This document shows, in pieces, positions 10,451 to 18,442 of a stretch of DNA of 64,000 nucleotides. The DNA lies in contig NZ_JAAIXZ010000001.1 of assembly GCF_010894435.1 (NCBI RefSeq), positions 712,322 through 776,321 on the forward strand, given 5' to 3'. A model generated the notes under the pieces. That model had not been told where the DNA came from and searched no databases. It saw only the letters and a program-made list of their open reading frames with translations. The stretch is from Pyxidicoccus trucidator. Its GTDB lineage: Bacteria > Myxococcota > Myxococcia > Myxococcales > Myxococcaceae. The position numbers were made by a program, and so were the translations under genes. Each line of letters starts with the position of its first letter. Within the stretch, counting starts at the first letter, position 1.

Positions 10451-12076
10451 TCACGGCTTGAGCGGTGTCAGCTGGTAGTGGCGCAGCGGCTGCGCCACGT
10501 TCTTCACCGGCGTCTCCGTCAACGGACCGAAGCGCAGGCCCTGGACGAAGGGCTCGCGCGAGCCGCCCAGCACCTCGCGCACGCTCGCCATCACCAACGT
10601 CTCGCGGAAGCCCGCCAGCGACTGCAGGCGCGCCGTCTGGTTCATTCCGCTGGAGAAGGCCGTGTACTGCCGGTTGGGGCCGAAGAGGCCGCAGTTGGCG
10701 TTGGCCAGGTTGACGCCCACCGCCACGCCCAGCCCGGGCAGCTTCACCTTCTGACACAGCGCCGCGACTTCCTCCCGCGCGCCCAGTGACGCGGTGAAGT
10801 CCTGGATGCCGCACGCGGCACGCACCGCGGCCTGCGCGCGCTCCAGCCGGCTGGACTTGAAGAAGGGCGGGCCGAAGAGGCCGATGACGCAGTCACCCAC
10901 CATCTTGTCGAAGACGCCGCCGTGCTCCCAGATGCAGCCCACGGCGCGCTCGCTCCACTCGTCCACGAAGCGGCCGATGTTGCGCGGGCTGTCGAAGCCA
11001 TGCTCGCAGATGCGGGTGAAGCCGTTGATGTCCGCGAAGAGGATGCCGACTTCCTGGTCCTGCGCACGCAGGAACTGGGCGTAGTTCGGGTCCTGCAAGA
11101 GCGCGTCGATGACGGAGGTGGGGAAGAACTGCGACAGGTGGATGCGCTCGCGGTTGTAGTCCAGCAGGCGCTGGCTGAGCGTGGAGGCCAGCACCCGGAT
11201 GAGGTCCATGGCGTAGGCGGAGAAGCCCTCGTCGCTCCAGACGACGATTTTCCCCAGCGGCTCGCTGGTGGCCGCGCCGGAGATGAGCACCGCCTCGGTG
11301 GTTCGGCCGGCGAACAGCTGCCGCAGCGCGGAGTCCTCGCCCACGAGCAGGCGCGGGCCGTGCTGGCGGATGGCCTTCTCCAGCACGGGGCTGGGCTGCT
11401 CCCCGCTCTCGAACTCCAGGTGCCCGTTGCGGTAGGTGCGGTAGTGCAGCACCTGGGGCCGCACGGCGTCCCGGTACAGCAGGAGGAAGCCCGGCAGCCG
11501 CACGCGCTGCGCCAGCGTCAGCACCGCCTGGTCCATGCCCGCCTCGAAGACGGGGTTGGCCAGGTGGGCGTTGCACTGGAGGATGAGCTGGTGCTTCTCC
11601 GACGCGGTGTGCACGAGGCACAGCACGGTGTCGAGCTGCTCGGCGACGGTGTCCAGCACCCGCAGCGCGCGCGCGGTGGCCTCGGGGGAGGAGAGGTCGC
11701 CAGGGAAGAGCAGGCCGAAGGTGCCCACGCGCGAGCCGGCCACGTCCAGCGCCTGGGTGACGAGCGTGTTCTCCTCCACGCGCCGCGCGCCGGAGGGCCC
11801 CTCCAGGAGCGAGCCGGGGAAGCGGTCTCCCCAGTCGCCCTCGCTCCAGGTCTGCTCCACCAGCTCCTCGTCGCGCGTCGTTATCGCCACGGCGCGGGCG
11901 CCGGTGAGCCGGAGCACCTGCGGGAAGCAGCGGCGGAAGGACTGGGTGAGGTTCTCCCGCTCGCGGAGACTCTCCTCCAGGAGGTCATCCACGGCGCGCT
12001 GGAGGGCCCGGAGGAACTTGTACTCCTCCAGGGTGAAGTCGCTGGGCGACGGCTGCGGGTGCGGCGCGTTCGGCAT
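10451..12076 (-). CDS. Class III adenylate/guanylate cyclase with sensory N-terminus
   Basis: Soluble 541-residue nucleotidyl cyclase. The C-terminal catalytic domain (about residues 350-535) shows the first metal Asp in LFADINGFT, the substrate Lys and second metal Asp in FDKMVGDCVIGLFG, and transition-state Asn and Arg in GMNQTARLQ. The position that is Asp in canonical adenylate cyclases (YTVIGD) reads YTAFSS, so the purine-specifying residue is Ser, as in some class IIIb enzymes. The N-terminal 330 residues are helix/strand mixtures that look like one or two GAF-type modules. Start 12076 (MPNAPHPQ) was preferred to 12112. It follows the phosphoesterase gene by 32 bases on the same strand, suggesting one transcript. 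Confidence 0.85.
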   Translation of the reverse strand: MPNAPHPQPSPSDFTLEEYKFLRALQRAVDDLLEESLRERENLTQSFRRCFPQVLRLTGARAVAITTRDEELVEQTWSEGDWGDRFPGSLLEGPSGARRVEENTLVTQALDVAGSRVGTFGLLFPGDLSSPEATARALRVLDTVAEQLDTVLCLVHTASEKHQLILQCNAHLANPVFEAGMDQAVLTLAQRVRLPGFLLLYRDAVRPQVLHYRTYRNGHLEFESGEQPSPVLEKAIRQHGPRLLVGEDSALRQLFAGRTTEAVLISGAATSEPLGKIVVWSDEGFSAYAMDLIRVLASTLSQRLLDYNRERIHLSQFFPTSVIDALLQDPNYAQFLRAQDQEVGILFADINGFTRICEHGFDSPRNIGRFVDEWSERAVGCIWEHGGVFDKMVGDCVIGLFGPPFFKSSRLERAQAAVRAACGIQDFTASLGAREEVAALCQKVKLPGLGVAVGVNLANANCGLFGPNRQYTAFSSGMNQTARLQSLAGFRETLVMASVREVLGGSREPFVQGLRFGPLTETPVKNVAQPLRHYQLTPLKP

Positions 12077-12108
12077 GGAACGGTTTCTACCGCCGCTGGC
12101 CCGTGCTG

Positions 12109-12963
12109 TCACAATGAGGGCGTGTGGAGACTGCCGCCCACCACCTGCCCGTGGGCCACCTCGATGACCCAGTAGCCCTCGTGGCCGGCCTCGGTGGAGG
12201 AGCCGGCGCCGAAGAGGTGGGGCCGGTCAGCGGTGGCCGGGTGGTGGTAGCGCTCGTGGATGTGGCCATGGAGGACGGCGAAGCGCGGGCCGGGCAGCAG
12301 GCGCAGCAGGGCGTCCGCGTCCCGCAGGCCGTGGTTCCACCGGTCCGGCCGGCCCTGGCGGTTGCGGGGCGCGTGGTGGACGACGACGAGCACCGCCCGG
12401 CCGTCCAGGCGAGCGTCTTTCAGCAGGGCCGCCAGGCCTTCGAGCTGGGCCTCGCCAATGTCGCCGTAGGGGAAGGCGGGCGTGGGGGCCACCCGGGTGG
12501 ACAGCAGGCCCACGACGGCGGCCTCGTCGCCCACGAGCCGGACGAAGGGGTAGGCGCCCTCGCGCCGGTACTCGGGCAGGTCGCTCTCCAGCAATTGGCC
12601 GAAGTGGCGCGCGAAGCGGCCGCTGCGGATGCTGCCCGGGGTGAAGACGTCATGGTTGCCGGGGACGACGGTGCAGCGGCGCGGGTCCTCCGCCAGCGGG
12701 CCCAGGGCCTTCCGGGCCCCCGCGAACTCGCCCTCGAGGGCGTAGGCGGTGAGGTCTCCGGAGAGGATGAAGTGGTCCGCCCCGTGGGCCTCGGCGTCGC
12801 GGACGATGGCGGAGAGGACCTGGGGGGCGCGGGTGTACCGCTTCGCGCGGCCGCCCAGGGTGAGCTCGACGAGGGCCAGCCAGCGCCGCCAGCCGAGCCG
12901 GTGCAGGGGGAGCGCGAAGTAGTCCTCGGTGATGTGGACGTCGGAGCAGTGAACGAAGCGCAT
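12109..12963 (-). CDS. CpdA-like calcineurin-type metallophosphoesterase
   Basis: Metal-dependent phosphoesterase of 284 residues with all metal motifs: D8-x-H10 in CSDVHIT, GDLTA in ILSGDLTAYA, GNHD in VVPGNHDVF, an HH pair in VVVHHAP, and GHIH in VLHGHIHERYHH. This set matches the group that includes the cAMP phosphodiesterase CpdA, though many members cleave other substrates. ATG 12963 begins directly with the first beta strand. The gene lies just upstream of the cyclase on the same strand, so cyclic nucleotide turnover is a reasonable inference, not a proven role. Confidence 0.85.
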   Translation of the reverse strand: MRFVHCSDVHITEDYFALPLHRLGWRRWLALVELTLGGRAKRYTRAPQVLSAIVRDAEAHGADHFILSGDLTAYALEGEFAGARKALGPLAEDPRRCTVVPGNHDVFTPGSIRSGRFARHFGQLLESDLPEYRREGAYPFVRLVGDEAAVVGLLSTRVAPTPAFPYGDIGEAQLEGLAALLKDARLDGRAVLVVVHHAPRNRQGRPDRWNHGLRDADALLRLLPGPRFAVLHGHIHERYHHPATADRPHLFGAGSSTEAGHEGYWVIEVAHGQVVGGSLHTPSL

Positions 12964-13045
12964 CGGGTATCCGCCTGGGCAACGGCCGACCGGGGGCCGG
13001 CATTCTCCACGGATGCCCGGCGGGGGGAAGCGATTCGCGAGGCGC

Positions 13046-13645
13046 TCACCGCGCCGCGCCCGCCCCTGCATCGGGAATCGGCAATGGAGTCGTGGTGCCC
13101 GCGTCACCAGGGGCGGAGAGCGTCCCACGGACCCGCAGGCTCGCGGCGCGGCCTTCACGAGGGTGGAAGGTGAACTCCACCTCGATGCAAGCCACCTCCG
13201 GCCCGTTGAGGCCCTCCGTGAAGAGGGGAATCCGGACGTCCTTTCCGTACCAGTAACCGGGCTTGAGCATCAGGAGGTCCTCGTCTCGGGGCGGGCGCGC
13301 CAGGACATCCATCTCCAGGAAGGAGAGCTTCCGGCCCGTCCCGCACTCCACGACGGACTCCGTCGTCAGGACGACGCTCTCGATGAGCCGCGTGTCCAGA
13401 AGGAGGCTGCCCTCCTCGGCGGTCACCAGGAGACGGCCGGAGAGTGACTGCCCGTCGAAGCGGATGTCCTGAAGCTCCACCTGCGTCCGCGCGGGAGTCG
13501 CGGCACCTCCGTCTGGGAGCCCGGAAGCGCCCATCCCTCCGGCCCCGATGCCCCCGGCGACTTCCTGCCTCGGTCGAGGAGCCCCCGTACAGGCCGGCAT
13601 CATGAGGAGCGAGGCTGCCGTGATGATTGTCAGGCTCATTCGCAT
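13046..13645 (-). CDS. Small secreted lipoprotein, unknown function
   Basis: 199-residue lipoprotein: MRMSLTIITAASLLMMPAC gives a signal peptide with lipobox MPAC. A Gly/Ala linker (VAGGIGAGGMGASGLPDGG) follows, then a beta-rich domain (VELQDIRFDGQSLSGRLLVTAEEGSLLLDTRL) and a C-terminal Pro/Ala tail. No catalytic motif is recognised. Start 13645 overlaps the last codons of the upstream HExxH protein by ten bases, so the two are probably translationally coupled and may work together at the envelope. The cyclase/phosphoesterase pair lies downstream on the same strand, 82 bases away. Confidence 0.68.
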   Translation of the reverse strand: MRMSLTIITAASLLMMPACTGAPRPRQEVAGGIGAGGMGASGLPDGGAATPARTQVELQDIRFDGQSLSGRLLVTAEEGSLLLDTRLIESVVLTTESVVECGTGRKLSFLEMDVLARPPRDEDLLMLKPGYWYGKDVRIPLFTEGLNGPEVACIEVEFTFHPREGRAASLRVRGTLSAPGDAGTTTPLPIPDAGAGAAR

Positions 13646-14160
13646 GGGAGGTATCCATTGTCTCCGGGCACTCCGAGCCCCTGGTGGTGACGCCATCCGC
13701 AGGAGTGCGCGAGTTCGTGAACCATGGCCCCGGCGCGGCAAGCTCGCGATGCCGGCTGCTCGCACCAGTTGACCTCCTTCGATGGGTGGTCGCAGGAGAC
13801 CGGCACGTCAGAGAAGCGGACGACATATCCCAGGGGCGTGATTCCCTCGGCCTCACTCGCTTCCCTGCAGCGCTTCTGGATTTCCGCGCTCCCGCAGTTG
13901 ACCTTGACTCCCGCGCACTGCATCTCCACGCACGTCCTGAGGCAGCTATCGGTAATCACTCCCGCCGCAGCCTGACACTCCTCCACCGTGGGCAGCTCGC
14001 GGCAGGAGCCCTGCATCGCGGTCCCCGGATGAGCGCATCCGCTCCCGGTCATGAGCCCCACCATCAGGATGGCGCCAGGAGAGCACCGGACGCGAGCAGG
14101 GCCTGGAGAGTCCACTTCTCGCATACGAGGAGACGCTGGCATGAACACCCAGCGTAGCAT
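13636..14160 (-). CDS. Cys-rich secreted protein with HExxHxxGxxH zinc motif
   Basis: About 174 residues. A hydrophobic segment ending LMTGSGC looks like a lipobox or signal cleavage site. The mature part is rich in cysteine and ends with MVHELAHSCGWRHHQG, a perfect HExxHxxGxxH zinc-binding pattern as in metzincin-type metalloproteases. The protein stops only about 18 residues after that motif, so a full protease domain is not present in the usual order. It may be a minimal or divergent metallopeptidase, or a structural zinc site. GTGAGG upstream supports ATG 14160; ATG 14142 or 14127 would give a shorter leader. It overlaps the next lipoprotein gene. Confidence 0.65.
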   Translation of the reverse strand: MLRWVFMPASPRMREVDSPGPARVRCSPGAILMVGLMTGSGCAHPGTAMQGSCRELPTVEECQAAAGVITDSCLRTCVEMQCAGVKVNCGSAEIQKRCREASEAEGITPLGYVVRFSDVPVSCDHPSKEVNWCEQPASRACRAGAMVHELAHSCGWRHHQGLGVPGDNGYLPCE

Positions 14161-14227
14161 CGCCTCACCAAGGAGCGACCCGACCCACGTCGTACCGCCG
14201 CATTCCGCCAGGGCCCACCCGGTCGGG

Positions 14228-14233
14228 TATTCT
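14228..14233 (+). promoter_or_regulatory. Candidate -10 box TATTCT before the PEGA protein gene
   Basis: TATTCT ends 11 nt before ATG 14245, in the divergent gap between the HExxH protein and the PEGA protein. It belongs to the recurrent TANNNT group. No -35 box is evident. Confidence 0.4.
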
Positions 14234-14244
14234 CTTCATCGACG

Positions 14245-15465
14245 ATGATTCGCACCGCGCTCCTGCTCGCCCTCCTCCTGGGTGCCCTCCCCGCCTCCGC
14301 GAAGCCGGGCACCTCCGTGAAGGTGGCGGTACTCCCGTTCCAGGCCCTCTCCGCCGACGTGCCCGCGCGCGCCGGCCCCCGCGTCACCGCGCGCCTCGTC
14401 TCGGAGGTCCATGCCACCCGGGGCCTCGCCCTCGCCGAGCCGCCCCGCGCCACCGAAGAGTCCCCTCCCTCTCCCCTGGCCACCGCACGCGCCGCGGTGA
14501 AGGAGGCCACCACCGCCCGCGAGGCTCGGGACTTCGCCCGCGCCGACGCCGCGCTGGGCCGCGCGCTGGACGCCTACGCCGCCAGCGCCGTCGACCTCAC
14601 GGACGCCTCCGAGCTCGCGGACGCCCACGCCCTGCACGCCGCCGTCCGCTACGCCACCGGCCGTGACGAGGACGCCGCCGCCAGCCTCGCCCATGCCTTC
14701 GCCATGGCTCCCGGGCGTCCCCTCCCGCTGGCCGCGACGTCACCCCTCTTCGCGAAGACGGTGGAGCGCGTGCGCGCCTCGCACGACTCCCGCCCGCGCG
14801 GCGGCGTGCGCTTCGACTCCGTGCCGTATGGACTTCCGGTGACGCTCGACGGCCAGCCCGTGGGCACCGCGCCCGTGCGCGTGACGGAGGTGCCTCCCGG
14901 TGTGCACCTGTGGCGCTCGGTGCTGCCCTCGGGAGAAGCGGTGGGCGGCGTGGTGGAGGTGGTCTCCGACCGCCAGGCCGTGGTGACGGTGCGCCCCGCC
15001 GGCACGGGCCCTGACGCCACGCTCGCGCGGGCCCTCGCGAGCAATCGACTGGACGCCGCCGCGGTGGACGCGGCCTCCGCGCTGGGCCGCACGGCGGGCG
15101 CGGACCTCGTGGTGTTCGGCACCGTGGCGCGCGAGGGTGCGGGCCTCGCGCTCGACGCCTTCGTCCTCGCTCCCGGAGACAAGGCCCCGCGCCGCCTGCC
15201 GCGCCTCACGGTGGATGCGGAGCTGCTGGACGCGGGCACTCCGCTGCGCACCTGCGTGGCCGCCCTGGCCGCGCGCGGCGTCGAGGCCGGCGTCACCGAG
15301 TCCCTGCCCGTGACGCCCGCCCCGGATGAAGCCTTCGCGCCCCCGCCCGCGCAGGTGGCGTATCCGGCGAGCACCGGGCGCACCCCGAGCGCGGACAAGC
15401 CCGCCGGGCCCGTCCCGGACCGCAAGCCCCTGGCCCCCATCCGCAAGCCGCTGGTCCGCCCGTGA
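14245..15465 (+). CDS. Secreted PEGA-domain protein
   Basis: 406-residue exported protein. It has a signal peptide (MIRTALLLALLLGALPASA), a strand-rich region KVAVLPFQAL as in proteins that compute an ABC-type or GldG-like periplasmic fold, a helical middle (TPR-like, residues 75-160), and a PEGA motif about residues 185-245 (GGVRFDSVPYGLPVTLDG, then PPGVHLWRSV). A Pro-rich basic tail closes it. PEGA domains occur in surface proteins and often bind cell-wall material. Its stop overlaps the gluQRS start (GTGA), a tight spacing although the functions seem unrelated. Confidence 0.75.
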   Translation: MIRTALLLALLLGALPASAKPGTSVKVAVLPFQALSADVPARAGPRVTARLVSEVHATRGLALAEPPRATEESPPSPLATARAAVKEATTAREARDFARADAALGRALDAYAASAVDLTDASELADAHALHAAVRYATGRDEDAAASLAHAFAMAPGRPLPLAATSPLFAKTVERVRASHDSRPRGGVRFDSVPYGLPVTLDGQPVGTAPVRVTEVPPGVHLWRSVLPSGEAVGGVVEVVSDRQAVVTVRPAGTGPDATLARALASNRLDAAAVDAASALGRTAGADLVVFGTVAREGAGLALDAFVLAPGDKAPRRLPRLTVDAELLDAGTPLRTCVAALAARGVEAGVTESLPVTPAPDEAFAPPPAQVAYPASTGRTPSADKPAGPVPDRKPLAPIRKPLVRP

Positions 15466-16409
15466 GTCCCTTCCGAGGCCGCTTCGCGCCCAGTCCCACC
15501 GGGCGCATGCACCTGGGCAACATCCGCAGCGCGCTGCTCGGGTGGCTCCAGGCGCGCGCCGCCGGAGGCCAGTTCCTGCTGCGCATCGAGGACCTGGACC
15601 GCGCGCGCTGCAAGCCCCAGCACGTGGACGACCTGCTGCGCGACTTGGAGTGGCTCGGCCTCGGCTGGGACGAGCCGCCTCTCTTCCAGAGCCAGCGCGA
15701 CGACGTCTACCGCGAGGCGCTCGCGAAGCTGGAGCGCGAGGGGCTCGTCTACCCGTGCTTCTGCACGCGCGGCGAGATTGCCCGCGCCGCCAGCGCGCCG
15801 CACGGCCTGTCCGAGGAAGGCCCTCGCTACCCCGGCACCTGCGCGCACCTCACCGCTTCGCAAGCCGCCGAGCGAGCCCGCACCCGAGCCCCCGCGTACC
15901 GCTTCCGCGCACGCCCCGGCGAGGTGCGCTTCGTGGACGAGCTGCTGGGCCCCTACTCGCAGGACGTGGACGCGGTGGTGGGTGACTTCGTGGTGCGCCG
16001 CAATGACGGCGTGGCCAGCTACCAGCTCGCGGTGGTGGTGGACGACGCGGCCAGCGGCATCACCCACGTGCTGCGCGGCGATGACCTGCTCTCCTCCACG
16101 CCCCGGCAGCTCCAGCTCTACGCGGCGCTCGGCCTGCCCGCGCCGGCCTTCCTCCACGTCCCGCTGGTGCTCGGCGAGGACGGAAAGCGGCTGGCCAAGC
16201 GCGAGGGCGCCTTCGCCCTGGCCGAGCTGCGCGAGCGCGACATTGCGCCCGAGCGTGTGCTCGGCCTGCTCGCCGCCTGGAGTGGCCTGGGAGAGGGCGG
16301 GCCGGTGACACTCCAGGAACTGGTGCGGGGTTTCCGTCCCGAGGCATTGCCTCAGTCACCGGTGGTGGCTCGCGAGGCGGTGCTCATGGAGGCACTCGGC
16401 CTGAGGTGA
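15462..16409 (+). CDS. gluQ: Glutamyl-Q tRNA(Asp) synthetase
   Basis: Paralogue of the glutamyl-tRNA synthetase catalytic core that attaches glutamate to queuosine in tRNA(Asp). It has the HIGH-type motif HLGN (H17), the segment LLRIEDLDRARCKPQH, a zinc site made of CFC and YPGTC, and a KMSKS-like GKRLAKREG. It is 315 residues long and lacks the anticodon-binding domain, which separates it from GltX. The GTG start overlaps the preceding stop by four bases. The zinc pattern and length make GluQ-RS much more likely than a truncated GltX. Confidence 0.9.
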   Translation: MSPFRGRFAPSPTGRMHLGNIRSALLGWLQARAAGGQFLLRIEDLDRARCKPQHVDDLLRDLEWLGLGWDEPPLFQSQRDDVYREALAKLEREGLVYPCFCTRGEIARAASAPHGLSEEGPRYPGTCAHLTASQAAERARTRAPAYRFRARPGEVRFVDELLGPYSQDVDAVVGDFVVRRNDGVASYQLAVVVDDAASGITHVLRGDDLLSSTPRQLQLYAALGLPAPAFLHVPLVLGEDGKRLAKREGAFALAELRERDIAPERVLGLLAAWSGLGEGGPVTLQELVRGFRPEALPQSPVVAREAVLMEALGLR

Positions 16410-16554
16410 GCCACCTCGCCACTCGCTCCTCCGGGAAGGCCTCCAGGCGGAAGGGAATCGTCCTCACCCGGGCTCATGCCCATCTTTGTCTTGGACCTGA
16501 GCGGCCATGTCACCCTCATCTGGCGCGCTCCCCTGGGGCAAGTGAGGCCACACC

Positions 16555-17493
16555 ATGGCAGCCATCGTGGAGAACGAGAGACCCGGCGTCGTTCCAGCCG
16601 TCGCGGGTATACCCTTCAAGCTGAGCTGGAGCTCCATCCTGGGAGGTGCCTTCGTCGCTCTGGGCATCTGGATCCTCCTGTACTCGCTGGGTCTCGCGCT
16701 CGGGCTGTCCTCGGTGGACCCGGGTGACCCAGGCAGCGCCCGCTCGGCGGGCATCGGCACCGGCATCTGGAGCCTCATCGCGCCGCTCATCGCCCTCTTC
16801 GTCGGTGGCTACGTCGCCTCGCGCACCGCGGGAGTGGTGGACAAGATGGGGGGCGCACTGCACGGCGTCGTGCTGTGGGGCCTGACGACGCTCGCGGGCA
16901 CCCTCCTCATGGGCATGGCCATCTCCTCACTGATGGGCGCGGTGTTCAGCGTCGGCAAGACGGCGGTGGGCGCGGCGGGCACGGCCGTGTCGAGCGCCGC
17001 CTCTCAGGGTGGCGATGTCGCACAGACCTTCGGCCTGGACGCCAACGACGCGCTCGCGCCCATCAACCAGCGGCTGGCCCAGGAGGGCAAGCCGGCCATC
17101 ACCGCCAACCAGCTCCAGGCGGCCACGGGCGATGTCCTCAACACCGCCATCCGCACCGGCAAGCTCGACCGCGAGGTGCTCGTCAGCTCCATCGCGGAGA
17201 ACACGAAGCTGTCCCGGCAGGACTCGGAGGAGATCGCCACTCGCGTCGAGCAGCAGTTCAACCAGACGAAGGGGCAGGTGCAGCAGCAGGTGGGCCAGGT
17301 GGGCCAGCAGGTCCAGCAAGGCGCGCTCAAGGCCGCGGACACCACCGGTCGCGTCTTCTGGGGCATCTTCGGCGCGCTGCTGTTCGGCCTCGTCTCCGCG
17401 GTGCTCGGCTCCACGCTGGGCGTGAGCAAGCGCCAGCGCCTGTACGCCGAAGGGGCCATCACCCCGGGCTCCCGCCGCGAGGTGTATCCGTAG
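16555..17493 (+). CDS. Membrane protein with Gln-rich coiled segment
   Basis: 312-residue integral membrane protein. Hydrophobic spans lie at about 26-50, 70-92 and 102-128, a Gly/Ala-rich stretch follows, then a soluble helical part, a Gln/Val-rich coiled stretch (QVQQQVGQVGQQVQQ), and a last span about 262-285. GTGAGG seven bases before ATG 16555 supports the start. The layout resembles bacterial membrane proteins annotated as PhnA-like or YrzE-like, but I cannot assign a function. It is a monocistronic unit followed by a large perfect inverted repeat. Confidence 0.7.
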   Translation: MAAIVENERPGVVPAVAGIPFKLSWSSILGGAFVALGIWILLYSLGLALGLSSVDPGDPGSARSAGIGTGIWSLIAPLIALFVGGYVASRTAGVVDKMGGALHGVVLWGLTTLAGTLLMGMAISSLMGAVFSVGKTAVGAAGTAVSSAASQGGDVAQTFGLDANDALAPINQRLAQEGKPAITANQLQAATGDVLNTAIRTGKLDREVLVSSIAENTKLSRQDSEEIATRVEQQFNQTKGQVQQQVGQVGQQVQQGALKAADTTGRVFWGIFGALLFGLVSAVLGSTLGVSKRQRLYAEGAITPGSRREVYP

Positions 17494-17595
17494 GCGCGTG
17501 AGTCCGCGCGCCAGCGGAGCCCGGACCTCTCGAGGGTTTCACCGTGCGGTTCGGGCAGACCCAGACAACAGCGGGCCCGCCGACGGCCTCCAGCA

Positions 17596-17661
17596 GCGTG
17601 CTGTTCGGAAATGTCGGGACATTTCGCGGCGCAAAACCCCCGACATTTCCGAACAGCACGC
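17596..17661. repeat. Perfect 23-bp inverted repeat, 20-base loop
   Basis: Arms at 17596-17618 and 17639-17661 are exact reverse complements over 23 bp (left arm begins GCGTGCTGTTCGG, inner end GTCGGG). Inside the left half, AAATGTC and GACATTT make a second small palindrome, so the 9-mer AAATGTCGG occurs in several orientations. It lies between two plus-strand genes. It could terminate the membrane protein transcript, but there is no T tract and the arms are less GC-rich than the usual terminators here. A regulator site or a small palindromic repeat element is equally possible. Confidence 0.75.
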
Positions 17662-17737
17662 CCTCGGCCCCGCCCCCAGGCCGCCGGAGGAAGGACCGGC
17701 CGAGCGGATGACGCCCCCACTTCACCGCTTGGAGGCA

Positions 17738-17743
17738 TAGGCT
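17738..17743 (+). promoter_or_regulatory. Candidate -10 box TAGGCT before the AgmX-like gene
   Basis: TAGGCT ends ten nt before ATG 17754. This spacing matches the other TANNNT boxes and favours ATG 17754 over GTG 17748. Confidence 0.4.
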
Positions 17744-17753
17744 TCACGTGTCG

Positions 17754-18413
17754 ATGCCGAACCGCTCCATCATCCGCTGGGTCCTCATCCCCGGGCTGAG
17801 CCTGGGCGTGCTCGTCTTGAGCGCGGCCCTCTCCTTCTGGCTCACGCGGCCCGTGCTCCCGGAACCGTCCCGGGACATGCCCGAGCCCGCCACCCTGGCG
17901 CCGGAGTCCCTCCCCGCCGAGCCACCGTCCCGTCCCGCCGACCCGTCCCTGCCCCCCATCGACCCGCCAGCCGCCGTCCCACCGCCGCCCTTCCCGTCAC
18001 CCCGGAGCCAGCTCCCGGTAGCACCGGAGACCGCGCCGGCCGGCACGCGACGCGTGGTGGAAGTCGAGCCGGTCATCGAGTCCGCCACCGGGCGCATCGA
18101 CTCCCAGGACGTCCGCGTCGCCCTCCGCGCCGTGACGCCCCTCGTGCAGCAATGCTTCGAGGACGCGGCACAGCGCAACCGGGGGCCGCAGACGGTGCGG
18201 CTGCGCTTCACCGTGGAGCCCGGCGGTGAGCGGGGCGAGGCGGGCCAGCTGACCGGGGGCGAGCTGCTGGAGAGCACCATTCCGGACCCGATGGTGCAGG
18301 CGTGTGTGCTGGACTCGCTGCTGGACGCCCGGTTCCCGGCCCCGCCGGGTGGGGGGAAGGCCACGGTCGTCTACCCCTTCGAGTTCCGCGCGCCGGAGAA
18401 CGCGGGCCCGTAG
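17754..18413 (+). CDS. AgmX/PglI C-terminal domain-like anchored protein
   Basis: 219-residue protein with an N-terminal membrane anchor (VLIPGLSLGVLVLSAALSFW), a long Pro-rich periplasmic linker (about 35-100), and a C-terminal domain: GRIDSQDVRVALRAVTPLVQ, QQCFEDAAQRN, VRLRFTVEPGG, VQACVLDSLLDARFPAP and VVYPFEFRAP. This resembles the AgmX/PglI C-terminal domain and TonB-like C-termini of myxobacterial gliding proteins. Two cysteines (QQC, QAC) are typical. A GTG at 17748 is an alternative start. A decayed copy of its C-terminal part is found at 20254-20407, beyond the DUF6311-like gene. Confidence 0.75.
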   Translation: MPNRSIIRWVLIPGLSLGVLVLSAALSFWLTRPVLPEPSRDMPEPATLAPESLPAEPPSRPADPSLPPIDPPAAVPPPPFPSPRSQLPVAPETAPAGTRRVVEVEPVIESATGRIDSQDVRVALRAVTPLVQQCFEDAAQRNRGPQTVRLRFTVEPGGERGEAGQLTGGELLESTIPDPMVQACVLDSLLDARFPAPPGGGKATVVYPFEFRAPENAGP

Positions 18414-18442
18414 CCCGTCAGAAGCCCGCCGCCGCGGAGGCG

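Noticed and set aside
17596-17661. The 23-bp inverted repeat as the end of an insertion sequence
   Set aside because: There is no transposase, no target duplication, and the arms are separated by only 20 bases.
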